DNA of 32,576 nucleotides from Dehalococcoidales bacterium (GCA_016844285.1 JAENIS010000005.1:1-32576); one strand, 5' to 3'; counted from the stretch's first letter, positions 22,884-30,507 are shown. The notes: generated by a model not told the origin, from the letters alone. Made by a program: numbers and translations.

Positions 22884-23996
22884 TTACTGTTTCAGTTCAA
22901 AGTAATGACATGAGTCGCAGCCGGCATCGATGGTTTTGCTTTTTAGCCCGCCCGTGGTGGCCACCAACTTACCATGGCAGCGAAAGCACCCCGGCGAGGC
23001 GATATGGCCAGCATTATCAATATAAGTTTTCCAGGTTACCTTCATCTCAGGAAACGTCGTCAGCCGGGCAATTTCCTTGAGTTCAGTTATGGCATTATCA
23101 ATCGCAGCTTGCTTCTTCTGGTCTACCTCAGGATAAGAGGTTCGATAAAATTCACGGATTGCTTCTACCCTGGTCATTGCGTCTTCGAGACTCGGGTTAG
23201 GCGGGTCTAATACCTTCATTCCTTCTCTCTTGATAAAGGGGAGCGAGCTATCTATCTTCCCCTTGACCATGGCCATATCGATGAGTTCATTGGGCGACTG
23301 GAAAATATGAGTTGCCCGGTTATGGCAATCCATGCAGTCCATCAGACGTTTCTGCTCCATCAGTTGCGGGCTGAGCTCAGCGGCCCGAGCCGGGTCAACG
23401 TACTCAGTCAAGCGACCGTCCTCATTCTCAACGCCTACCCAACCAATCTGCTGACGTGCTTTATCCAGGGGTAAGTACCACACCTTGGCGGCGATGTGCC
23501 AGTGGATGTCATGAGCCACCCCGGATTCGCCAACACCCACCCGCAGCACTCTGGTATCAACCTTCTTCGTGTTTGCCTCATCGGTGGCAAAGGTGGTATG
23601 GACACGAACCAGGTCACCAGAAAATTTCCCCGGCCAGTGACATTGCTCACAGGTCTCGCGGGCCGGTCGCAGATTTTCCACGGGGGTCTGGATAGGACGG
23701 TGATAGGTTTCAGAAATGATGGCAAAGACCATCGGTACGCCACTTATCTTTGATTTGACGAGATAATCAGCTCCCGAACCAACGTGGCATTCGGAGCAGA
23801 GCACCTGAGAATGAGGCGAAGCCTGGTAGGTAGTATATTCAGGGTACATTACCTCATGGCATAACTGACCGCAAAAGGCGGTAGAATCGGTAAACTCAAC
23901 AAGCTGGTAACCACCAACGACAAGTAACATAATGCCGATGGCCCCGGCGAACATGAGGAAGAGTAGTTTTTCACGGTGCTGTCGCATACGTTCCAT
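22884..23996 (-). CDS. NapC/NrfH-like membrane-anchored multihaem cytochrome c
   Basis: A 370-residue cytochrome with one N-terminal helix (about 11-30) and an outer haem domain. The first haem site is C42-GQL-CH47, a CxxxCH instead of CxxCH. It is followed by FCGQLCHEVMYPEY, which looks like the quinol-oxidising NapC/NirT/NrfH first haem with its distal methionine. Five normal CxxCH motifs follow (CSECH at 67, CEQCH, CMDCH, CFRCH, CDSCH). Family members take electrons from menaquinol and pass them outward. It is the last gene of the string starting at 25952, after the small two-helix gene, with a 13-base gap. The C-terminal part is longer than the four-haem NrfH core. Confidence 0.88.
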   Translation of the reverse strand: MERMRQHREKLLFLMFAGAIGIMLLVVGGYQLVEFTDSTAFCGQLCHEVMYPEYTTYQASPHSQVLCSECHVGSGADYLVKSKISGVPMVFAIISETYHRPIQTPVENLRPARETCEQCHWPGKFSGDLVRVHTTFATDEANTKKVDTRVLRVGVGESGVAHDIHWHIAAKVWYLPLDKARQQIGWVGVENEDGRLTEYVDPARAAELSPQLMEQKRLMDCMDCHNRATHIFQSPNELIDMAMVKGKIDSSLPFIKREGMKVLDPPNPSLEDAMTRVEAIREFYRTSYPEVDQKKQAAIDNAITELKEIARLTTFPEMKVTWKTYIDNAGHIASPGCFRCHGKLVATTGGLKSKTIDAGCDSCHYFELKQ

Positions 23997-24009
23997 ATTA
24001 CTTTATTTC

Positions 24010-24216
24010 CTAGCTCCTCAAGATGGCCAGAATGAAAATCACTCCGCCAACAATAAACAAAATAGGTACCATGGAGTAGTTGAAAACACCGAAAAGAGGG
24101 TATCTCTCAGGGAGGTCAGAGGCAGAGTTAAAGATAACCAGCGCGACGATAGCCACGAATACTACCGCCGCAGCTCTGGTTAGCCAATCATCAAAAATCT
24201 CACGCAGATATTTCAA
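24010..24216 (-). CDS. Small two-helix membrane protein of unknown function
   Basis: A 68-residue protein with a short amphipathic start (YLREIFDDWLTRA) and two membrane helices (about 13-32 and 46-66) joined by a polar loop. I recognise no family. It starts with TTG overlapping the cytochrome b stop (TTGA), with GGAGG close upstream, so it is surely in the same operon. Its size and place between cytochrome b and a NapC-like cytochrome suggest a small subunit that stabilises the membrane complex. That role is inferred from position only. Confidence 0.72.
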   Translation of the reverse strand: MKYLREIFDDWLTRAAAVVFVAIVALVIFNSASDLPERYPLFGVFNYSMVPILFIVGGVIFILAILRS

Positions 24217-25016
24217 TTTTCCTCCTTCTCACCGGCTTTAACCGGCTCATCGGTTTCAGCCGGTTGTTCGTACTCAATAGGATGGTCCTGCTTATCAGCC
24301 GTCTCGGCTTCCGTCATTTGCTCATACTCAATGGGATGGTCACGGTGATAGCGCTCTTTAGGTACTTTCCCGGTGAATATGGAGGTATTAATCGGAAATA
24401 TGCCGGGAGTAAAGTGGTTAAAGAAGATATGTACCATAAATATCCAGGTCAGGGCTAAAACAGCCTCATCACTGTGAGCAATCAGAGCGGCAGGTATAAC
24501 CCAGCCTGGGAATACCTGGCTGATCATAACCGGGAACATCAGGATGAAACCGGTGCCAGCCATGATTGGCACTCCCCAGAAGATTGCCCAGTAATCAAAC
24601 TTCTCTTTCCAGTTGAAGCGGTCAAACCGGGGCTTCGTCCTGGTCAAACCGAGAAAATAGCCTATCTCATGAAAGAATTTGGGGAAGTCACTCACATTAG
24701 GTATCATCTTTAACGGGAAGGGCCTTTTCAGAATCACGATGGTGTAGAATAAATAGACCGCATGGTAGAGACAAACGGCAACCATGGCAAAGGCCGCAAA
24801 ATAGTGTACCGAGCGCATCACCTCGATTCCTCCCCATATCCCCGCCCACCACTGGCTTATACCCAGGTAAGCGTATTTCAGAGGTAGCCCGGTGAAGACA
24901 AGCAGAATAAAGCTCGTCATCAGCCCGGCATGCTGAATTATCTGGTGAATATCGAAACGAGTAATTTGCTCCGGTATGGTTTTCTTTAGCGGCAAGACTT
25001 CGGTTTGCGCTGCCAT
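24213..25016 (-). CDS. Cytochrome b membrane subunit, formate-dehydrogenase-gamma-like
   Basis: A 267-residue protein with four to five membrane helices, resembling di-haem cytochrome b subunits of quinone-linked oxidoreductases. Candidate haem histidines lie in FDIHQIIQHAGLM (helix 1), RSVHYFAAF and CLYHAVYLF (helix 2), and FMVHIFFNHF (last helix). It is paralogous to 27957-28733: both share KFxYW, TGFIL and (G/A)IFPxxTSIFTGK blocks. The inner C-terminal tail repeats DHPIEYEQ twice. It starts three bases after the end of the heptahaem gene, so the pair probably forms a complex between the quinone pool and outer haems. Confidence 0.87.
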   Translation of the reverse strand: MAAQTEVLPLKKTIPEQITRFDIHQIIQHAGLMTSFILLVFTGLPLKYAYLGISQWWAGIWGGIEVMRSVHYFAAFAMVAVCLYHAVYLFYTIVILKRPFPLKMIPNVSDFPKFFHEIGYFLGLTRTKPRFDRFNWKEKFDYWAIFWGVPIMAGTGFILMFPVMISQVFPGWVIPAALIAHSDEAVLALTWIFMVHIFFNHFTPGIFPINTSIFTGKVPKERYHRDHPIEYEQMTEAETADKQDHPIEYEQPAETDEPVKAGEKEEN

Positions 25017-25019
25017 CTA

Positions 25020-25952
25020 TCATTCCCTCCACCGGTGATGAGCGAAGCTGGCCAAAGCGGCGATGACGACAAAGGCACCAACAGAAACCACCGATATTAG
25101 CAGCGTGTTAAATAATATCTCGGTGTAGTGTGCCGCCGGAATATTCCTCGGGGATGCTTCCCTGTGTCCGAGGAAACTACGGGCAAACTCAATACCGGCG
25201 CCGGAATGACACTGCTCACAAGTCTTCGTCAGGTTATCCACACCCGCTACCGGCGAGGTCGGGTCTTTGACACTCTTGATATCATGGTCACCATGGCAAT
25301 TGGTGCAGGTGGCTTTATCCAATTGAGTTATCTCATAGGTGCCCAGCTTTATCGCTTTACCATGGAAGCTGCGCATATATGATTCATAAACCCTCTCCAC
25401 GATACCGTAACTGGCCATCAGCTCTTCATTACCATGACAGCGGGCGCAGGTCTGAGCAATATTTTTCTTATAAGCAGAGGAATTATATTCCAGCACCCGA
25501 ATCACGCTATGGGGATTAGCCTCCGCACTGTGGCAATCGACACAGGTAGCAACATCAGGGTTGCCCTGCACCAGCTGCTGCCCGTGGACACTCTCCAGAT
25601 GCACTTTGTACTCATACTGGTGGCAACTGCCACATTTTTCTGCCAGGGATAGCTTGGTGAGCGGTGTTTCAATCTTATGCGGGTCGACAGTATGACAGGT
25701 GGTGCAAGCCACAAACCGGTGGGCAGCCGTGTTTACCTTCGCCTCATTAACATAGAGAGATATTATCGTGCCTTCCTTGGTAGTCTTGGTCAGCTTAGGG
25801 TTGCCATGACAGGCAAGACAATTATTTTCATCAAGGGCATACGTCCTGGAAACGGAAGCGAAAAGAAAGACAAGAACAACCAAGACTAGGCTCACCAGAA
25901 GGAGCAGGCTTATTTTGGAACATCGCTTTACTATATTTATCACAACTTTCAA
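25020..25952 (-). CDS. Seven-haem membrane-anchored cytochrome c
   Basis: A 310-residue exported cytochrome with an N-terminal signal or anchor (residues 12-38), seven CxxCH motifs between about residues 45 and 250 (CLACH, CTTCH, CGSCH, CVDCH, CARCH, CTNCH, CEQCH), and a C-terminal helix (about 275-302) that fixes it to the outer face of the membrane. Its second half, including FHGKAIKLG and CTNCHGDHDIKSV, is clearly paralogous to the end of the eleven-haem protein. The start is uncertain: TTG 25952 gives the longest frame, while GTG 25943 also fits. A possible promoter lies just upstream. It heads an operon with cytochrome b, a small membrane protein and the NapC-like cytochrome. Confidence 0.9.
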   Translation of the reverse strand: MKVVINIVKRCSKISLLLLVSLVLVVLVFLFASVSRTYALDENNCLACHGNPKLTKTTKEGTIISLYVNEAKVNTAAHRFVACTTCHTVDPHKIETPLTKLSLAEKCGSCHQYEYKVHLESVHGQQLVQGNPDVATCVDCHSAEANPHSVIRVLEYNSSAYKKNIAQTCARCHGNEELMASYGIVERVYESYMRSFHGKAIKLGTYEITQLDKATCTNCHGDHDIKSVKDPTSPVAGVDNLTKTCEQCHSGAGIEFARSFLGHREASPRNIPAAHYTEILFNTLLISVVSVGAFVVIAALASFAHHRWRE

Positions 25953-25957
25953 CTAGT

Positions 25958-26014
25958 ATCTTAAAGCATTACTCAGTAGTTAGCAACAGAATAATACCCT
26001 ATGTATTTAGGGTA
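25958..26014 (-). promoter_or_regulatory. Possible promoter and upstream inverted repeat of the seven-haem operon
   Basis: On the minus strand TTGCTA (25981-25986), 17 bases, TAAGAT (25958-25963). A perfect inverted repeat, TACCCTA (25995-26001) with TAGGGTA (26008-26014), ends nine bases upstream of the -35, where an activator could bind. It could instead be a hairpin after the 26045-26593 gene. The predicted start is very near both candidate start codons, so this is uncertain. Confidence 0.4.
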
Positions 26015-26044
26015 AAACACCCTGTTTTTGCTTTTACCTGACGG

Positions 26045-26593
26045 TTAAGGATGCATACTCCTGGCTAAAATAAGCACTTCTCGTATTGGTTGGCTCATCA
26101 CAGCAGCAAAATGACGACCGTCTGTCGTCCAGTAAACACCATTCACAAGCTGACCGTCATCTCTCTGCCCAACGACAAGTTCGCCCTGGTTACCGCCGAT
26201 ATCTACCGGTATCCTTTCGAGAATAGTCTTAATCCAGGGCAGCCCTTGAGGCCAATCCATGCTATCGGACGCTATCTGGGTGAGCCACAAAGCCTCAGTG
26301 CTCTGGTCAGTAGTGAGAAAGATAATCTGTACCATGGGAACGGGTTGGAGCTGTCCCCGGATACTAGATGGGGGCCAATAGAGATAACTGGGAAAGTAGG
26401 TCGGCAGCGTAATCTTAAAACCGAGCTCCGCCTCGGCTGCTTCCAGGCTGGCATAATCTTTAAGGGTAGGAGAGCTAGACAAACAAGCCGGCACCCGGCC
26501 CAAAAGGTGGAGGGCTAATGCCATCATACCCACCACCAACAACACCAGTGCCAGTCTGGATGCCTCTCTTAACTTTACCATTACCGACGTCAC
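26045..26593 (-). CDS. Uncharacterised exported or membrane-anchored protein
   Basis: A 182-residue protein with one N-terminal hydrophobic segment (about residues 12-32) and an outer domain of about 145 residues without cysteine or haem motifs. Blocks such as AELGFKITLPTYFP and DGRHFAAVMSQ resemble the DUF4367-type domain found near anti-sigma factors and lipoproteins, but I am not certain. The longest frame starts at GTG 26593; ATG 26581 (MVKLREASRL) is an equally good start. It stands alone between repeats and the seven-haem operon, so a link with the cytochromes is only by position. Confidence 0.68.
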   Translation of the reverse strand: MTSVMVKLREASRLALVLLVVGMMALALHLLGRVPACLSSSPTLKDYASLEAAEAELGFKITLPTYFPSYLYWPPSSIRGQLQPVPMVQIIFLTTDQSTEALWLTQIASDSMDWPQGLPWIKTILERIPVDIGGNQGELVVGQRDDGQLVNGVYWTTDGRHFAAVMSQPIREVLILARSMHP

Positions 26594-26605
26594 CTTCGTT
26601 TGTTG

Positions 26606-26750
26606 TCTAGTGTCCTGCCTGGTTAATCACTAAACCAATGGCTGCCTCAGCACACATTACCCGCACGGACGACCTCATCCCCTTGTTCCCCTTCTCCTGA
26701 GTAGGACAGAGGGAAAGAGATTTAAGAGAGGGGGCTACGCCCCCTCTCTG
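26606..26750. repeat. Dispersed intergenic repeat copy
   Basis: The left part (TAGTGTCCTGCCTGGTTAAT onward) matches 30684 onward nearly base for base for about 90 bases, and 1831-1900 more loosely. The right part holds GAGAGGGGGCTACGCCCCCTCTC, a perfect hairpin. It is non-coding. The rest of the 355-base gap 26594-26948 holds the element at 26795 and nothing else that I can see. Confidence 0.75.
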
Positions 26751-26794
26751 TTACTTACCAAGTGTCTCACAATAGTCTGTATACATTCAATAAC

Positions 26795-26864
26795 TGTCAT
26801 TCCAGCCTACGCTGGAATCCAGAGCTGGGATGGTATCTGGATTCTGGCCTTCGCCAGAATGACA
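26795..26864. repeat. 70-bp inverted-repeat element, MITE-like
   Basis: TGTCATTC (26795-26802) at the left end is the inverse of GAATGACA (26857-26864). Inside are two small hairpins, CCAGCCTACGCTGG and ATTCTGGCCTTCGCCAGAAT. It is a different family from the 100-bp element at 6550 but has the same TGTCATT end. Confidence 0.72.
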
Positions 26865-26948
26865 TGCTTCTATTTGAATAGCATCACCAATGGGCATTCG
26901 ACTTAACCTCGCCGTGAGTTAGCATTCATCCATTTATCCAACATGACA

Positions 26949-27941
26949 CTAGACGACAAAAAAGAGCAGCGCTGACAGCAGGGTAGCAGTGACAAACAAG
27001 CCAAGGTTTTGTCCGGGGATAGAGCCGGCTTTTTCGGCATGAAGCAGCCTTGCCACCCTCTGCGTCATCAGTTCACCGCCGGCTCGATACTCCCAAGCAG
27101 TGATGCTTGACCGCCAGCGCCACTGTCTGCCAGACACACTAGACGCTACTGTTCGCCGGGACATCTTGAGTATCCCTGAGACGAGAGCTAACCTTTTCCC
27201 AGTAACATCAATGGCGATATCATCACAATTCTTCTCATTGTCACTAATAATACGGCCGAAGATGAAAAGAGCAACCGGATTATAGAACATGACAAACCGC
27301 AGCACCATTGCCAGACGGTCAATGCGGTAAGCCTGCCCGAGGTGAGCCAGTTCGTGGCTAATAACTGCCGCCAGCTCATCGGTATCCAGCAGGTCTATTG
27401 TGGCCCGGGAGATAACAATCGCCTCACGCCCAAAGGTATGGAGCATCGGCTCTTTATCCCGGGAAAGTAGTATTCTTAGCCACGGTCTACGTTTGACCTG
27501 CACCAGGAGAGCTAATACCTCATCCAGCTTAGGGAACTCTCCTGCCTCGATTGAGGACAGGGCGGGGTAGTGGCCAAAGTAGTGCCTCAGGCTGGGAACC
27601 AACTCCTTGATGATGAAGTAAACCGTAGTCAGTGCTAACAGAGCGACGAAGAGGTGCCAGAGGAAAACACCCCCACCCAGACCTAATCCCAGCCACTCAT
27701 TGAAATCAGTCAAAGCCACCTGCTGACGGAAATAGCTACCCGCCCGTGGCGGATAGAGGAGGAAATAGAAAGGGAGACTGACCACCGGCAGTTGGAGCAC
27801 CAGAAGACGTAATTTGATTTGGAGGGAAGACTTACGTACACGCCATAGCCATAGCAGCGCCTCGATGACAATGGTGCTGATGACAGCATGAAAGACGCTC
27901 TGAGCGATATACTGACCGAAGACGGAATTGAAGAAGCCCAC
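26949..27941 (-). CDS. M56 (BlaR1-like) membrane metallopeptidase
   Basis: A 330-residue membrane peptidase. Three or four N-terminal helices (within residues 10-112) precede an inner zinc protease domain with H196-E197-LA-H200 (VISHELAHLG) and a third ligand E236 in ISDNEKNCDDIA. A last helix lies at the C terminus (NLGLFVTATLLSALLFFVV). BlaR1/MecR1 relatives cut a cytosolic repressor after sensing a signal, but no sensor domain or BlaI-type repressor is present here. The start is GTG 27941, 15 bases after the cytochrome b stop, so it is the third gene of the eleven-haem operon. A quality-control or regulatory role for the complex is possible. Confidence 0.85.
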   Translation of the reverse strand: MGFFNSVFGQYIAQSVFHAVISTIVIEALLWLWRVRKSSLQIKLRLLVLQLPVVSLPFYFLLYPPRAGSYFRQQVALTDFNEWLGLGLGGGVFLWHLFVALLALTTVYFIIKELVPSLRHYFGHYPALSSIEAGEFPKLDEVLALLVQVKRRPWLRILLSRDKEPMLHTFGREAIVISRATIDLLDTDELAAVISHELAHLGQAYRIDRLAMVLRFVMFYNPVALFIFGRIISDNEKNCDDIAIDVTGKRLALVSGILKMSRRTVASSVSGRQWRWRSSITAWEYRAGGELMTQRVARLLHAEKAGSIPGQNLGLFVTATLLSALLFFVV

Positions 27942-27956
27942 GGCAAAATACTCGCT

Positions 27957-28733
27957 TTAATCGGAAGTTGAGTCAAGGGAAGGCTTCGCAGCCGCGGCTA
28001 CTTCCTTAAGGTCTTGCTCGCCAATGAGCCGGGCATACTCCAGGGAATGTTCCTCAAGCATTCGCTTCCTTGATATTTTCCCGGTGAAGATGCTGGTATC
28101 AGCCGGGAAGATGGCGGGTTTCAGAATAACATCGTAGAGATGCCAAAGCACGATGGTCAGTACAGCGAGCGTTGCTTCATAGCCGTGAAACTCCTTGGCC
28201 GCGGCTATTGCTTCGCCGGGTAGAACCCGGGCGACGGCAATAGGGTAGGCCAGAATAAAGCCGGTAGTAACGATGACAACACTACCAAACATAAGCCCCC
28301 AGTACTCGAACTTTTGTCGATAGTCAAAGTGACCAAACTGAGGCGGCCGGTCGGTAAAGCCGAAGGTATACCTGAGCACGTCAATCACATCACGGACGTC
28401 CTTGAGCGTAGGCACCATGGTGGGCCGGACGTGGCGAATCAACAGAGCATAAGCCAGGTAGCTAAAATGGTAGATAGCACTCAGGATGAAGATTAACCCA
28501 AAGACACGATGAATTAGCCGGCTGGATTCGATGCCACCCAGGCTAAGGATAAGCCATTCCGCCCAACCCGCCGTGGAAAACCGCTGAGCCAGCCCGGTGA
28601 CGGATAGAACTGTAAAGGAGACCATGAGCAGGACATGCTCTATCCGCTGGCCATAATTGAAACGTATGAAATAAGCCGGCAGCCCCTCGTTTGATGTTGC
28701 CTCTTTATCAAGTGGTGACGGCTCGGTCATCAT
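27957..28733 (-). CDS. Cytochrome b membrane subunit, paralogue of 24213-25016
   Basis: A 258-residue protein with four to five membrane helices. Candidate haem histidines are in QRIEHVLLM, RLIHRVFGL and AIYHFSYLA, and in LWHLYDVIL near the last helix. Shared blocks with the other cytochrome b of this window include KFEYWGLMFG, TGFILAYP and AIFPADTSIFTGK. It lacks the repeated DHPIEYEQ tail. It starts seven bases after the eleven-haem gene stop, so the two probably form a membrane complex linking the quinone pool with outer haems. Confidence 0.87.
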   Translation of the reverse strand: MMTEPSPLDKEATSNEGLPAYFIRFNYGQRIEHVLLMVSFTVLSVTGLAQRFSTAGWAEWLILSLGGIESSRLIHRVFGLIFILSAIYHFSYLAYALLIRHVRPTMVPTLKDVRDVIDVLRYTFGFTDRPPQFGHFDYRQKFEYWGLMFGSVVIVTTGFILAYPIAVARVLPGEAIAAAKEFHGYEATLAVLTIVLWHLYDVILKPAIFPADTSIFTGKISRKRMLEEHSLEYARLIGEQDLKEVAAAAKPSLDSTSD

Positions 28734-28740
28734 TATCTCC

Positions 28741-29952
28741 TTACCGATTAGTTATCATTCGCCAGACATCCAGCAGAATATGGATAGAAAGACCGACCAG
28801 TATAAAGGGAATGAGTATCCGGTAGAACCACCCGGCAAAGAAGACCAAAGGAGCTTGATTGATACTGGGTTGGTAGTGAGATAGCCAGGCACCAGGGAAG
28901 TTAGCCGTGGCATCAGGGTGACATTTCTGGCAGGTAGCCAGCAGGTTAGCTTTTATTACCGGGGAGTCTGGGGCATCAACCTTCCGGATATCATGGACAC
29001 CGTGGCAATCGGTACAAACTGCCTCGGCAGCCCAGATATCCCGGCTTTGCTTCCCGACCAGTGCCACGCTTTTCCCATGGAAATCAGCCAGGTAGCTTTT
29101 GACCACGTTGGTTGAGATGCCATACTTCTGCATTAGCTTCTTGTTGCTATGACAATCACTGCATATTCCCACCGAGCGCAGGCGGAAAGCGGCTGTCCGA
29201 GCGTCCTCGATGGTATGAGATTGATGGCAATCAGTGCATACCGGTACGTCGTAGTTGTCTTCTTCGATTAAGGCTTTGCCATGAATGCTCCCGGTATATA
29301 CATTGTTGATTGCGTCGTGGCATCTGGCACAGGTCTGTGAGATTTTAGCGCGGGGCAGCGCCGGAGGTTTGACATCATGTGCCCCATGACAATCGGTGCA
29401 AAGGGGGGCTTCCAGGTCACCCTTTGAGAACATCGCATAATGAACGCTATCCAGTGTCTTGGTGTAGTTGGCGAAGTGGCACTGCTTACATAGCTCATAC
29501 TGCCCAATACTATATTCCCGCCGGCTGGTAATCACTCTTTTCGGGTGGGGATAAGTGGTGATAGAACGATGGCAATCATTGCACGTCAGCTTATCCCCGT
29601 GGACAGAGGCGGTAATTAATCCGGGGTCAACATAAAGCTTAAGCACTTCACCGCCAGGCAAGCTCAACGTGGCGTCGTGCTGGCCATGACAACCCAGACA
29701 GGAACTCTGCGGCGAAGTAGTTATGGCAGTAGAGTGACAGGTAAGACATGAGCTATCATTAAAGCCAGCATGGCTCTGCGGTGGTGGGTTTTGCGATTGA
29801 GCGCCGTGGCAACTCAGACATTTCTCATTGCCAGATATGGTATGTGGCACCGGCGGGGCTTCGGGACCTGGAGCCGCCTTTAGGGAGTAGACACCGATAG
29901 GCAGCGCCATCAGCACCACCAGGAACAGGACCCATAGCCAATATCTTCTCAA
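28741..29952 (-). CDS. Eleven-haem membrane-anchored cytochrome c
   Basis: A 403-residue exported cytochrome with an N-terminal signal or anchor (LRRYWLWVLFLVVLMALP) and eleven CxxCH motifs from about residue 45 to 345 (CLSCH, CLTCH, CLGCH, CNDCH, CKQCH, CTDCH, CARCH, CTDCH, CSDCH, CTDCH, CQKCH). A C-terminal helix follows (about 370-395). Residues 35-70 are a diheme module like the whole head of the 19622-19957 lipoprotein. The C-terminal half matches the seven-haem protein. I prefer TTG 29952 (GAGGG four bases upstream) over TTG 29997, because the likely transcription start is near 29993. It leads the operon with cytochrome b and an M56 peptidase. Confidence 0.9.
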   Translation of the reverse strand: MRRYWLWVLFLVVLMALPIGVYSLKAAPGPEAPPVPHTISGNEKCLSCHGAQSQNPPPQSHAGFNDSSCLTCHSTAITTSPQSSCLGCHGQHDATLSLPGGEVLKLYVDPGLITASVHGDKLTCNDCHRSITTYPHPKRVITSRREYSIGQYELCKQCHFANYTKTLDSVHYAMFSKGDLEAPLCTDCHGAHDVKPPALPRAKISQTCARCHDAINNVYTGSIHGKALIEEDNYDVPVCTDCHQSHTIEDARTAAFRLRSVGICSDCHSNKKLMQKYGISTNVVKSYLADFHGKSVALVGKQSRDIWAAEAVCTDCHGVHDIRKVDAPDSPVIKANLLATCQKCHPDATANFPGAWLSHYQPSINQAPLVFFAGWFYRILIPFILVGLSIHILLDVWRMITNR

Positions 29953-29999
29953 CTTACCCTCGATATGCTGGCTAGCTTTGCTTGGCCCTTGCCTCAACT

Positions 30000-30028
30000 A
30001 TAGTAGCACAAAATAATGTAAAAAACAA
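30000..30028 (-). promoter_or_regulatory. Promoter of the eleven-haem operon
   Basis: On the minus strand TTGTTT (30023-30028), 17 bases of AT-rich spacer, TACTAT (30000-30005). The start would be near 29993, downstream of the first possible start codon (29997), which favours the TTG at 29952. Confidence 0.6.
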
Positions 30029-30058
30029 TGTTAATACGGAACAAATACAAGGTAAAAT

Positions 30059-30085
30059 TGACGGAGAGCCTAAGGCTCTCCGTCA
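30059..30085 (-). terminator. Hairpin terminator that contains the stop codon of the 30070 gene
   Basis: TGACGGAGAGCC (30059-30070) pairs perfectly over 12 bp with GGCTCTCCGTCA (30074-30085), leaving a three-base loop. The tail on the minus strand is ATTTTACC. The stop codon TAG (30070-30072) lies at the tip of the hairpin. Confidence 0.75.
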
Positions 30086-30507
30086 TGCCTCCGTCGCTTA
30101 ATCTCCTCAGCGATTTCGTTAATGGTCATGCCATCCAGTTTCTTGCTGAGTTCCTCCTTGCTCTTGCTCTCCCTGGGTATGCTTTTTCTGGTTAGAAAAG
30201 CAATTCCTGGTTTCCAGCCGACCATCACCGGGGGCAGTGCTTTACGTCCGAGGACGAGTGCTACCTGCCCCGTTTTGTAAGCAAGGAAGCTGACAATCCC
30301 GACTATGCCCACCAGTGGCAGGAAGATGATGAAGACCAGACCGGCGAAGGGTCCGGTTACCACGGCCAGTACCGCGGGTACTTTGATGTATTTGCCCTGG
30401 CTGGCAGGAAGAACTCGCTTCTCTCCATAAAGCTGGCTATACTCCCACGTTGACAGGTTCAGGTAAATCCCTCTGGGCACCGATTCGCCACCTTGATACT
30501 TTCTCAT
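30070..30507 (-). CDS. Uncharacterised membrane protein
   Basis: A 145-residue protein without a recognised family. The N-terminal 40 residues are polar (GIYLNLSTWEYSQLYGEKR). A long hydrophobic region (about 47-85) could form two membrane helices in a hairpin, and the C-terminal 45 residues are charged and helical (KSKEELSKKLDGMTINEIAEEIK). Length and pattern suggest a small anchored protein rather than a transporter. The ATG at 30507 has GGAGG at good spacing. It has its own likely promoter and terminator and is divergent from no neighbour, so it seems a single-gene unit. Confidence 0.75.
   Translation of the reverse strand: MRKYQGGESVPRGIYLNLSTWEYSQLYGEKRVLPASQGKYIKVPAVLAVVTGPFAGLVFIIFLPLVGIVGIVSFLAYKTGQVALVLGRKALPPVMVGWKPGIAFLTRKSIPRESKSKEELSKKLDGMTINEIAEEIKRRRHDGEP

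Noticed and set aside
29953..29997. Upstream TTG start for the eleven-haem cytochrome
   Set aside because: The likely transcription start is at about 29993 and the 15 extra residues precede a normal signal sequence; kept only as an alternative.
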